Origin: Edaphochlamys debaryana
Taxonomy: Eukaryota; Chlorophyta; Chlorophyceae; Chlamydomonadales
Assembly: GCA_016858145.1 (NCBI GenBank)
Contig: JAEHOE010000001.1
Location: 1,612,001-1,676,000, forward strand
Length of the DNA stretch: 64,000 nt
Direction: 5' to 3'
Shown: piece after piece, positions 12,301 through 22,772 of the stretch
Layout: the number at the start of each line of letters is the position of its first letter
How positions within the stretch are numbered: the first letter of the stretch is position 1
Program-made: the position numbers and the translations under genes
Notes under the pieces: generated by a model
The model's database searches: none
What the model saw: the letters and a program-made list of their open reading frames with translations, nothing else
What the model was told of the DNA's origin: nothing

Positions 12301-13913
12301 ACAGGTCCAGCTGTACGGCGTACGGCGCGCGGCACACGAGTCCGGACGGTCAGTAGCGGTACGACACGCAATGCAGGGGGGCGCGCATGCCGCTTGCCAA
12401 GGCTCTCCAACTTCATGCCGGGCCCCCGTCTCGAGCGCCCGCGAGCCCCGGCCGGCAGCCAGCGGCCAACCGCTCCGTGCTACAAACCGCCAACCGCCAA
12501 CCGCCAACCGCCAACCCACCAGCGTGTGGTCCATCCACACGGGCACGAAGCCCTCCTGCTTCAGGATGGCGGCCAGGTCGTCCCTCTCGCGGCCGGGCTT
12601 CACCCATATGCCTGGGGGGGGCGGCAGAGGAGAGGAGGGTGGATGAGAAAGGAGGAGGGCCTGGAAACCTGGTACGGAGTCAGGGCAAGGGCCTGCCTTG
12701 CGGCCCGGCGCTGGGCTGGGCGTCCCCTGCCGGGCCTCCTTCCGCGTTCATTGTCCCCACGGCTGCGCAGTTCTGCCGCCACACGCCGTCCCGCTGTCAG
12801 CGCCCTGCCGCCCAGATGCTGACCCCCACCCCATTCCATCAAATGCAGCCCCGTGCCGCCGAGCACCGCGGCCCGCCAAACCCCACCCCCCCCCCCCCCA
12901 CTCGCAACGACGCTCTTCCGCTCAGTTTCAAACACTCCCGCTCGCCCCCCGCCCCACCCGGCCATCCGATCCACAGCGTCACGTAGCTGCTCACTCCCTT
13001 GAGCGCCGACACCAGCCCGCCCGCCGAGGCCTGGAGGGGGAGGGGAATGGCGAGGCGGAGGGAACGCGAGGGGCGGTCGGGGCTGAGGCAGCCGCCCTTG
13101 CTCTCGCCCCCCCGGCACCTCACCCGCGATCTGCAACGGCACCTCTACAAGTACCCTGCCCTGCACTCCCCGCTCACCCCAGCAAACTCCCCACCCCACG
13201 CCGCTCTGCCCCCATCCAATCTTCCCACCAGTACATCCCACCGCCACCCCCCCTGCGCCGCACCTGCAGCTGCCATCGACCGGACGCGTCCTTGCTCACA
13301 GTCACCGGCAGGCGGTTGGCCACAACCACCAGCCGAGCGCCCTGCAGCGGCTCCGGCACCGTCTCCAGCACGGGGTCCTCGGGCGGAGGGTCCTCATACA
13401 CATCGAACGCCTGGTGGCTCCGGTTGCGCCGGATGCGCTCGCGGAGCAAGCGGTCTGCGAGGGCAGCACGTCGGGGTGACACGGGCGTAAACTCAGCGGG
13501 TGTCGTGGTGAAACCATGCCCGAAACGGGCGGCCGTGGATGCCTTTGCCCCAACAGTCGCGACCTCCATGCGAGCATGTCTGCGTCGCGGGAGGCTGGTT
13601 ACGCAGACAGTGTCGACGATTACCCGGCCCCTCATCGCCCACACACAAGCGAGTGGGAAGTTGCCGGCTGTCTCTGATGCATATTGCCTGGCAAAACCTG
13701 AGTCCCAGTCCGGCTTGCTGTGTCGTTGTGGGCCCGCAATGCTGCGTTGGACAAGCGGATGGCGCCTAATATCAAGCCGCAGACAGCCTCACCGACGCGC
13801 GTTGTCGGAAGCGACGTAGAGCACTCCTCGGCCGCCAAGTCGGGGAGCGAGCTCATGCTTCCACGCGCTGCCATGCCTTGCTGCAGGGGCGTCGAGTGTG
13901 GCGTGGCCTCCAT
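3373..13913 (-). CDS. TPS: Class II-type trehalose-6-phosphate synthase with degenerate phosphatase domain
   Basis: I rebuilt 29 exons (13913-13793, 13454-13264, 13030-12958, 12611-12520, 12310-12179, 11999-11880, 11668-11594, 11410-11299, 11053-10914, 10754-10653, 10489-10374, 10221-10110, 9812-9735, 9557-9426, 9265-9170, 8963-8863, 8706-8622, 8434-8246, 8092-8045, 7887-7770, 7551-7445, 7283-6648, 6473-6107, 5907-5747, 5345-5220, 4919-4848, 4622-4495, 4353-3747, 3600-3373) encoding 1,554 aa; all phases agree. Residues about 85-560 are a GT20 synthase that would join UDP-glucose and glucose-6-phosphate. Visible motifs are NRLPV, SAGGLVSAL, VWVQDYHLMLLP, GVDRLDMVKG and SLRDGMNL. Residues 565-1210 resemble the phosphatase domain, ending with YTCTVGRNRSKARYAL, but DxDGT is LGYNAT and GDDxSDE is GHLLGRDE, so the catalytic aspartates are gone. 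A roughly 340-aa Gly/Pro/His-rich insert splits this domain and a roughly 340-aa tail follows. The ATG at 13913 has an AAAATGG context; the N-terminal SMSSLPDLA resembles the SYSNLLDLA of plant class II proteins. Synthase identity is firm; phosphatase loss is inferred. Confidence 0.9.
4771..4831. repeat. 11-bp intronic minisatellite (CTGTGCCCGTG)n
   Basis: About four to five head-to-tail copies of an 11-base unit, CTGTGCCCGTG on the plus strand, followed by decayed copies. The array lies in the intron between trehalose synthase exons 4919-4848 and 4622-4495, so it is transcribed but not coding. Confidence 0.8.
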
Positions 13914-15209
13914 TTTGACGCCTCAAGTTAGCGCAGGTGCTAGGAGGCTCGTGTGCAGGAAGTGGCCATTGGGGGAGCAGCGAAAAGGGCCGAGACGTCT
14001 GCACTTGCTGAGCCCCCTGCTGAGCCAAGCCCGAGGTCACTATAGGGGCATGCGCTAGTATGCAACGAGTCGTAGCTTTAACGATGCCGCGCGAGTGAGG
14101 GTCGATATGTTGCCCTTGCATGTACGTGCCCGCAGCCTGCGCGTGCACCCTTGGCGGGGCCTCGGATACCGCCCCACGGCGCCCACGCCTCTCCTCGGCA
14201 AAGTTAACCCCAGCTTCGAGCGGAGCATCAGCAGCTCGTGCTGGGCCTGTCCCTTTGCAGATTTGGTCCCGACCTGGTCCCGCCCAGGGGTCCGTCATGG
14301 CCCACAAAAGGCGTCGTGTCGTGCTGACGCCAGCTCCTGGACCCGCCACGTCGGGCCTCGTACGCCCCTCCCATGGAGGCCCAGGGCCCTGCAGAAGGCC
14401 CACACCCCACCCAAGCTCACGGAGGGCCCGACGGCCGCTGCACACGCAGGCGCTGTCGCAGGTCATCCAGTCTTCCTTCCCGCACCATTGGCTCCGGGCC
14501 TGCATCACGGGGCACGCTTGGTGGTCGCACGAGACTGTCGCCTGCTTGGTGGCTGCCGCCCCTTGGCCACCCCACCCCCATGCTCGGCCGCTCGTGTCCG
14601 GTGCCTGCTTAGGGCCCAACAGCCGCCCCTTCCGAGGCCGGGGGGATTCCCGGCGTGGCACTACTACGTGGGCTGCGTGGGCGGTGATAGAACGGGGCGG
14701 AGCCCTCCCACGGCCCTGACTCAACCCTCTCTCCCGGCCATCACTGTCGCAGCTGGGCGGTACCAGCCACCACCGAGAGCCGTGTGTGGGGAACGCTCCC
14801 GGGTCCCGGCCCCGACCAAAGGGCTGCAGCCCTGCGGCAACGGGACCACCCATTCCCCCCTTCTGCAGCCCCCACCCCAGCCATTCCCGGCGCAGCCTGC
14901 TGATTATCCTGCCCTGCCCACCTGCCTGGCCACTGCCTAGCCTTCGACTGCCCCCCTACTAGTCCTGGCCGCACAGTCCACAACAATGGCCTCCCGACGG
15001 GAGCCCAATTCATCTTCTCCTCGGTCGTTCAGGCCAGGCCCTTGACGCCCCCCCAACCCATGAGCACACGCGCACCGCATGCACCGCACACGCTCGGTGC
15101 CTCTCGGTGCGACCATGCACCGTGCTCCGCCTGGCTACGGCACGCCAGGAGCCTCACGGCGCACCGCACCCCCTGCTCTGGCCCCTTCCCAGTGGGCCGG
15201 GGGTGCGCC
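13914..15209. other. Intergenic region between two minus-strand genes
   Basis: This stretch should contain the 5' flank of the trehalose synthase gene and the 3' untranslated region of the 237-aa gene to its right. Long open frames on both strands have no recognisable domains and no consistent exon chain. I see no TTACA on the plus strand that would mark a TGTAA polyadenylation signal. Confidence 0.5.
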
Positions 15210-16846
15210 TCACCGCACGTCCAGCTCCCGCTTGAGTTCCTCCACCACCCCCGCCACCGTCTCCTTGTCGCCCAGCGGGGCCAGCTTGATGTACGCCTGC
15301 GGTAAGGGGGCCGGAGGCGGGGAGAAGCCAGGTTGAACCTGCTACATGGAATGCTCGCCTGGTGGTAGCACAACGCCCCAGCCCTCCATTCCATCCCCCA
15401 CCCCCTCCCCACCTTGAACAGCTTCCTCAGGTCCGCCTCCCGGTACATGCGGGTGTCCAGGATCTCCGCCATGATGGCCCGCTTGTAGGTGGACGCGTCG
15501 GCCACACGCCGGGCCTCGGCGTACCTGCAGGGAGGGGGGAAGGGGGAGGGGGAGGGGCAGGCAGCGGGGGTACCTTGGGGAGGGGGCCGGGGCGCAGGGT
15601 GTCGAGGGCAAGGACCGCGGGCAAGAAGCGCAGGGCCGGTTGCGCGCTGGCTGCTTGGTTGGGCGTCCTTGCCCGCCCTCGGGCCACCCGCTTCCGTCCT
15701 GATGCCCGCTAGCCTAGCCACCCGCCCCTGGGCCCACCTGGAGGAGGGGTAGGTTGCGTAGGTGGACTCGCGCACGCTCCAGCCCGCGTACCGGTCGCCC
15801 TGCGGGTGCCGCTCCTGCGGCCCGGGCCGCGCCCAGGCGGGGGCCGACATGGGCCGCCACGCGTTCATCTCGTCCTGGGGTGCGGGGGGGCGGGGACAAG
15901 TAGGCCAGGTCGGGGAGGGTGCCGCATCGCAGGTTAGTGGCTTAATCTCGGGACATGCAGAGCTTCTCCATCTTCCAGGGAGCCCTCCCCCACCCTCCCG
16001 CCCCACGCCCCCCCCACCTTGAGCATCTCCAGGTAGGCGTTGCCCGCCCGGCGGATGTAGACCGGGTGCACGGTGGTGTCCCAGGGGTCCTTCAGGCGCT
16101 CCGTGCGGGAGTAGGCCGCCTCCATGCGCCTGGGGGGGGAGGGAGAGGGGTGGGGTTGGATGGTAGGGCAGCGGTGGGGGTGCGCAAGTGGAGGTATGGG
16201 TGTGGGTGTGTAGCGGTAGGTGCGGAGGCAGGTGCATGTGGAGAAGGGATCGGGAGTTGCGTACGGGCAAGGTGGCCGGGAACGGGTCGTAACCCATCAG
16301 GCCCCGAGTCCCCTCCCTGCTGACGGAGTGCCGGCTGACCCCTGCTCAGTGTGCAGGGCCCGCCTGGGCCCACCTGTGCATGTGGTAGATGTTGTTGATG
16401 TGGTCGGGCCCAGTGGGGTCCACCGCGGCCTTGCGCACCGCCCGGTTGTGCGACAGGCGCTGCGACATGGACATGTTCTCCGGGTAGTAGCGCGCACGGG
16501 CCACCTCCACCGTGGGGGGCTGGGAATGGGGAGGGGCGTGTGGGTGGGTGCACAGGTTCAGAGGGGCAGATGACAGGTACGTGGCAGGGCTGTATTGGAG
16601 GGAGGCCGAGGAGTACAAAGAGTGGGGAAATGGATGGCGGAAGCGGCGTGTCCGCCCCGTTCACCACACCGGGGCCACCGGCACCAGTAGGCTGCTTGTG
16701 CCCAATCCCTCAAGTCCCCTACGCACCTGCATTGAGTGGATGCGCGTCTGCATGTCCCGGTACGTGTCGATCAGCTGCTGCACGCCGCCCAGGTTGTGGT
16801 GGTCGGGCGGGAAGGCAGGCTTGCCGCGGTCCTGCCGGCGGCTCAT
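15210..16846 (-). CDS. Unrecognised 237-aa protein, six exons
   Basis: Exons 16846-16727, 16519-16374, 16129-16018, 15874-15738, 15524-15413 and 15296-15210 join in phase to 714 nt (237 aa plus TGA). Every junction is GT-AG with algal-type G-rich starts and C-rich ends. The protein has no signal peptide and no membrane segment. It is rich in Arg, Tyr, Met and short charged helices, with stretches such as NMSMSQRLSHNRAVRKAA, DHINNIYHMH and AGNAYLEMLK, and ends in a charged helix (VVEELKRELDVR). Unlike its neighbours it has no low-complexity insert, which suggests a compact conserved protein. I do not recognise the family. The short Tyr/Arg-rich blocks recall small axonemal or microtubule-lining proteins, but that is a guess. 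The gene structure itself is well supported. Confidence 0.8.
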
Positions 16847-18258
16847 CCTGGCCGGCGCTCACGCGGGCCCCTCGCGCTCAGCGCTGTTTCACGTCTGAGG
16901 GGGGAGGGGTTGTATGTCGGTGGGGAGAGCGTCGCGTGCGTAGGCTGTGGGGAGGGGCTGCGTGCTCACGCCTCGCGAGGCTTGCCCGCTGAGGGGAAGC
17001 GCCAGCTCTGGTGGGGTGGGATGCTGTCCAGGCCCGGACCCGGCCGGTCTTTGCCGTCGAGCGTATCGACGTGGAGTTCGTGCCTGGACGGTGCCAACGC
17101 TCCTGGTGCGCACCTTGCAGCGAGCAGCAGGAGGACGTCTCGAATGCGACGAAGGCGAGTGGATGGCGGTTTGCACGTCGCCCGACCCTCACCCCTATCC
17201 GGATTGTGGGTCCGGGTTGTATACGTCTTGTTCTCAGTCTGGATTAGCTGGTCGCGACAGCGCTTGCAGGCCAGCACAACGCGAAATGCTGGCAACACCT
17301 GTAGTGGACCGCGACCCTGTGCTGAGGATAGAGTTGCACTTCGCCAAGTGCTTATATAGTAAGCGGTAAGAATACTTGGAGAAGCCTCGGGCTGGTCAAA
17401 GTCGGACCAGGGTTCGTGCCTCGCGCAAGGCGCAACCCCGCCCGTCCCCGCCAACCCCCGTCGTCACGGCCAAAGCCACGATCCCGGTGCCGGTGCCAAA
17501 GCACGACCCCGGCGCCGGCGCTCACCCTTCATGAGGTAGATGTCAGATGACATAATCCCAGGAGGCTTGATGCCGGGATGTCCCGAGCCCCCGCCTCTCT
17601 ATCGCATGCGACTCCCTTCTGCCATCCTTCTCCGGGGCTTGCGACGTGCGGAAGCTCACAAAGCGGCGACAGCATGAGCAGTGTACTTGGTCAGTAGTGT
17701 TACACGCAGAACGCTTGATGAAACCGCAGAGTTAACCTTAACTCTGGGAGCACACTTGCGTGCGTGCTTGCCTAGCACTCAGCGTCCCACACGCGGAGGC
17801 TGCGGTCATGCGCTGACGGGCCCCTGGAGCGCGGCCTGTTGTACACCCACCCTTGACCCAACCCCAACATGCACAGGGCTGCCGTAGGGCACCCCGCTTA
17901 AGCAGTCTAAGCTAAGCTTTCTCAGGCCCTCGACCCGGCGCTACGCAACTGTCAATCCCACGCCTGCCCCTTGCTCCCCAAAGTCCCTCCCCGCCATCCT
18001 GCAGCTACACACAGCGCTCTCCTGCACAAACATTGTCAGTAGGAAGCATCAGCACTGCATGTTATCAATGCCCACCGCCCACCATGCCTGACGGCCACAC
18101 GGGCAGGGTCAAGCCTTGCTTATTCACTCTGGTCATTGCGCTAACACACAGTTACGCGGGAGACAGTAACTCGGCACGCACTGGTCCAGCGGCACCCTTG
18201 TTGGCACCGCTCTCGCCGTGCTTCATGGGGCCATCCAGATCCAGGCAGGTCCAGACGC
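16847..18258. other. Intergenic region
   Basis: Holds the 5' flank of the 237-aa gene and the 3' flank of the first expansin-like gene. I see no exon chain or known domain. A GC-rich stretch near 17480-17520 repeats GGTGCCGG/GGCGCCGG-type words. Confidence 0.5.
17700..17704 (-). terminator. Possible TGTAA polyadenylation signal for expansin-like gene 1
   Basis: TTACA on the plus strand (TGTAA on the minus strand) lies 555 bases past the stop at 18259. TGTAA is the usual green-algal poly(A) signal. The distance is within the range of algal 3' untranslated regions, but a single pentamer is weak evidence. Confidence 0.3.
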
Positions 18259-19630
18259 CTAACTGCTGCCGGCGGGGAAGTCCCAGGTGGCCTTGCGGGG
18301 TGAGGCGTGGAAACCGCCGGGGCACTCCACCTGGCGGTACTTGATGCCAATGACGCCCATGCCCGTGTTGCCGATCTGGGTCGGGCATGTATGGGGGGTG
18401 GGGAGAGCATGGTGAGAAAGACGTGTAGAGGACGGGCGATAGGCGGCTTTGGCCTTGCTAAGCTGAAAGACGCCGGCACAGGGAAGGAAGAGCCAGTCCC
18501 GGAGCCCAGGCCCCAAGCACGTGTGATGTGGAGGTGGACCTACCCCCTCCGTCCCCCCCTTCCCCCCACCTTTGAGAACGCCTCCTGCGAGAGGTCCATG
18601 TGCTGCATGTCGCCGCAGCACCAGCGCTTGTTGGAGTACTCATTTGAGGGGTAGTAGCAGGGGCTAGGGTGGAGGGGGTGGGGAGCGAGGATCGGGGGTG
18701 CGGGGCTCAGGCTCGGCCACGAAAGGTGAGCAGTAGTGTCGTAGGGGTGACGGACGGAACCGTGCGTCCACCCGGACTCGAGAGCAGCAATCCCCAGCAG
18801 GACTGTGCAGGTCCAGGCAGGCCCATCCCTTCCTCACCAGGTGTCAGTGATGGTCACAATTACTCGGCCGCCCTCGTAGCAGGCGCCGCTGCGGTCCATC
18901 CAGTTGCCGTAGCCGTCGGAGAAGGAGGCGGGGTTGCACATGACCTCATAGCAGCGCCTGGGATGGAGGGGAGGAGGGAGCAGACAGGGGTGGTCAGGAA
19001 GAACTGGTCAGGTACGGCCAGACAGACGGGAAGACAGGACGATGTGGGTCGGGCGCAACGGCCCCTGCCCCTCAATACCCCCGCCCGCCCCTGCCCCCTA
19101 CTCCGCCCTGCTTGCACTCCGCTCCCTGCTCACGGCACCCAACCGCCCCATAACCCTAGTGTTTGTCGGGCATGAAGAAGCAGGGGTCGAGGGGGGGGGG
19201 TTCACGGCAACGTGGAGTGCAGGTGGGTGGGCTGTGTGTGGGAGGGGAGGGGGCATGGGACGGGAGGCGCCGGCCCGAAAGGCCAGGGGTCAACCCACCC
19301 GCAGCTGCCAGAGTAGTCAGGGGCGGTGTCGGAGAGGGCGGCGATGTCCATACCCGTTGACACCATGTAGTTGGGCAGGCCACCATACATGCAGGAGCCC
19401 TGGTGGATGGTCGCTCCTCCGTCATAGCCGTAGAAGGTGGCTCGCCCCACCGTCCATCCGTCCCACGCCACCGCCTGCAGAGGCAGGCACGCCACCACCA
19501 CCACTGCGGCTAGGGTGCGGACCAGGGAGGAGCCGGGCGCGGACCGCCGGCAGCGCTGGGGCGGGGAGTCCATGGGGGCGCGGCCGCTGGGGCCGGCGCA
19601 GGCTTCAGCGGCGGGAGCGGGTCGCGCCAT
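18259..19630 (-). CDS. Expansin-like secreted protein, single domain (paralogue 1)
   Basis: Exons 19630-19299, 18957-18838, 18663-18570 and 18375-18259 join in phase to 663 nt (220 aa). The N-terminus carries a hydrophobic secretion signal (LAAVVVVACLPLQAVA, about residues 40-55). The mature part is the expansin double-psi beta-barrel domain, related to GH45: TVGRATFYGYDGG, SGSCGRCYEVMCNP, VTITDTCPCYYP, and HMDLSQEAF in place of the plant HFD motif. Expansins loosen cell walls without hydrolysis. The protein ends shortly after KYRQVECPGGF, so the C-terminal cellulose-binding domain (CBM63) of plant expansins is absent. The ATG at 19630 has an ACCATGG context; a downstream ATG at 19573 would still leave a signal peptide. 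The gene is divergent to paralogue 2 at 21180. Family identity is good; biochemical activity is unproven. Confidence 0.85.
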
Positions 19631-21179
19631 GGTTGGCGCGGCGGAGGGAGAGCGGCGGGGGGCTGAGAGGGAGACGGAGGGCTGGGCCTTGGCGGGAGCT
19701 GAGCTGGTGCTTGCGGAGCTTGCTTGGCGGGAAGGTCCGCAGGGCGATGCCGGGCTGAGCTTGCTGTCCAAGCCTGCGGCAGAGGGAGAGGCGCAGCGGG
19801 CGCGGGGGCGTGAGAGCGGCACACGCGCGGGGTTTGCTTTGGCGCCGACGGGCTCGCTCGGGGGGGCAGCGGCTGCTGAGTCCCGCGCAGCAGCAGAGCT
19901 AACGCAGTGAAAGGAGGCGTCAAGGGGCTAGCGCCTGCCGCCAAGCAAGCCCCGCGACGCGTGCAAGCGCCACAGGGCGTCCTCGCGGAGCCTCCGCTTG
20001 TTGCGCCGCTTGCTCACCTCAACAGCTAGCTGTCCGCGCAGGAAGGCGTTTAATAGATAGGACTCACGAGGCAGCGCGGGGAGCGCTGTGTTGGACTGAA
20101 GTTTAGGCTGTTTGACCTTGCGCGCTGCAAGCAGGGGTTAAGACGTCTTGGCGCGCTGGGGGATGGATCGCATGCAGGCGGGATTGCCGGTCCGACCCGG
20201 ACCGGGTCGGACTCCCTGGCGCCTCAGGGGGAGCGCGCTGCCTCCCCCGCTCTTCCCCCTACAAAGCAGAGGCCCAGCAGCACAGCACTTGCAGCAGCAA
20301 GCGGTGTGCTAGGAGGAGGTGGGAAGGGCCCTTGAAGCTTGCGCCCGGTGCGCGGGGGGTTTACCTAAGGGCCCACGGGCCTAAAACCGGTACTGCCCAG
20401 GCCGCCATGCAGGAACAATGCGCCCCCCCATCCCGAACGGCCCTTCTTAAGCCGCGGCGAGCCGCTGCGGCCTCATTAACCACAGTGCGTGAGCTTCAAA
20501 GCGCCTTCCCTCGTGACCGCTGAGCGGCCCCGCGACTCTATCTATCCAGCGCTTATCTTATTGCCGCTTTCCGGAGGCTGCTGCAGCCTCACAGCCCCAG
20601 CCGCCGCACGAACAGCCACGACAGCAACAGGAGTTTTGCAAGTCTCGGTCTGATCAGAGGCAGGTGCGGCGAAGGAGCGGCGGGGGGCCGGGAGGCGGCG
20701 GGGGAGCGCGAAGTGGCGCCGCGGTGCGCAGGGGAGCGCGGGAGCGGGGGCCAGGGCTTTGCCGCCGGCGGCGGCCCTGGCGCCGGTGGAGAGGGAAACC
20801 GTGCTCTTGTCGGGGTTCAGCTGCAGCGGCGAGCGGGAAGGCCGCGGGTAGCGCGGAGCGGAAAGCGGAGGTCCAGCTGAGCGCCGGCGCCGGCGGCGGC
20901 CCCGCCGGCGGCCTGGGCGACAGGGGCTTGCCCCTTTCCCGCTTTCGGCGCTACCCTTTCCCCCGCACCGCCTCCCCTACCTGACCGCAGCCCGCTCCCT
21001 GACGTCCCTCCTGTTCGTGACTACAACGGCCACCGCCGTTTCACCGCCAGCGCGGAATCCCCTTCCACCTTCACTGGACCCTTCCGCGCCAAAGGACTCT
21101 GCCCCAAAGTCTCAGCCCCAATAACCCCACCACCAAGCCTGACACGTCCAAGCTCCGCCTGAGCTAGAGCGCAGCAGCC
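19631..21179. other. Shared upstream region of two divergent expansin-like genes
   Basis: About 1.5 kb between the divergent start codons. No other gene is seen. It contains CG-rich low-complexity sequence around 20680-20930 and AT-richer words near 20040-20070 and 20535-20570 that could be promoter elements, but I cannot assign a TATA box with confidence. Confidence 0.45.
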
Positions 21180-22772
21180 ATGGCTTCCGCCATCGCCTGC
21201 CCCTTCTCGGCCCAGCCCGTATTCCTCGACCGCAAGGACCAAGACCTCCTCCAGCAGCCCTGCACCTCCAGCTCCAGCCTCCGCGCCTCGCCCTGCACGT
21301 CCGCCTCCGCCTCCGCCTCCGCGCCCGCCGCCTCCAGCTCCGCCCGCTCCCTGGCGATGGCGCTGTCCGCTGTGGTGGCGCTGTCGTCGCTGCCCTTCCG
21401 CGCTGTGGCCGACGACGGCGGCTGGACCACGGGCCGCTCCACCTTCTACGGCCAGGACGGAGGTGGGAGCTGGGCGGGGTCAGGGCCTCGGGGATGCACG
21501 CTCTGCTGTGGGATGCGGGGAGGCAGTTGCTCGATGGAGCGAGCGGGCTGTTGGGGCAGGGCATGAGGGGTGGGGGAGGAGGCATTCAGCAGACGTGTCC
21601 CTGGCTCGTGCCTCAATGGCTCGTGGAGCGCACGCAGACAAGCTGACGCCGTGCTCCTTTGGTGCCCCAGGTGCCACCATCGACCAAGGCTCCTGCATGT
21701 ACGGCCCGCTGCCCAACTACATGGTGTCCACCGGCAAGGACATTGCCGCCCTCTCCGACACAGCCTCTGACTACGCCGGCAGCTGCGGGTGGGTGGGCGG
21801 CGCGGGCTGCAGCACGAGGTGCTCATGCAAGGAATGCTTTGCTGGTCATGGCAATGCCTGGCAACGGGTCCAGGACGCGCCCATGCTTGTTCACCACAAG
21901 CCGCTTCCAGCCCCGACCCACATGGCCCTATGTCCGGCTCCATAACCCGACCCACATGGTCCTCCATAACGCGACCCACATGGTTCACCCTCCTAGCTGC
22001 GCATTACATCAACCCTCTCCCCCCCAGGCGCTGCTATGAGGTCATGTGCAACCCCTCGGCCTTCTCCGACGGCTACGGCAACTGGATCGACCGCAACGGC
22101 GCCTGCAAGGGCGGCTCCGTCATCGTCACCATCACCGACACCTGGTGAGTATTGGGGAGTAAGGGGATGGGCTAGCGGAGATCGCCATGGTTGCATGGTG
22201 ACCGTTCCTGAAAGGGCTCAGTTGCCAGAGGATCCTGGAGGAACCTACCCTCTGTTTTGCTTGTGTGCGGCCGTCACGGCGGGGCGTCTTTGCTTTGCAC
22301 TTCGCATCGTGCGACATGGGCCATGTCACATGCCACGCTGTGGCCGAGCCTGAGCCCCCGCTTCCCCGCCCTCCCGTCCCCCCCAGCCCCTGCTACTACC
22401 CCGCCAATGAGTACTCCAACAAGCGCTGGTGCTGCGGCGACATGCAGCACATGGACCTCTCCCAGGAGGCATTCTCAAAGGTGGGAGAGAACGGCAGGCA
22501 GGGTGGGGCAGCAAAGACTGGACGCACGGACAGGATGGGCGCGGGGAAGACTGCAACCTTCGACCTAACTCTCAGGTCACCCGCCCATGCATGCCCTGCC
22601 TGTCATCATTGTGTCCCAAGCCCTGGTACCCGCCTCCACCCACCCCCTCCAGATCGCCGACATCAACCAGGGCGTGATCGGCATCAAGTTCCGGCAGGTG
22701 TCCTGCCCGGGCGACAGCCACCCGTCGCCCCGCAAGGGCTCCTCCGAGTTCCCCGCGGGCTCCAGCCGCTGA
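21180..22772 (+). CDS. Expansin-like secreted protein, single domain (paralogue 2)
   Basis: Exons 21180-21462, 21671-21788, 22028-22144, 22387-22480 and 22653-22772 join in phase to 732 nt (243 aa). An 80-residue N-terminal region rich in Ser and Ala ends in a hydrophobic segment (MALSAVVALSSLPFRAVA), probably the secretion signal. The mature domain matches paralogue 1 almost throughout: TTGRSTFYGQDGG, GATIDQGSCMYGPLPNYMV, VTITDTCPCYYP, HMDLSQEAF, GIKFRQVSCPGD. Like paralogue 1 it stops after the barrel domain and has no CBM63. Three introns occupy the same positions and phases as in paralogue 1; the first intron, after QDGG, is extra. The two genes are divergent, so they arose by local inverted duplication. 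Likely site of action is the cell wall or extracellular matrix. Confidence 0.88.
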
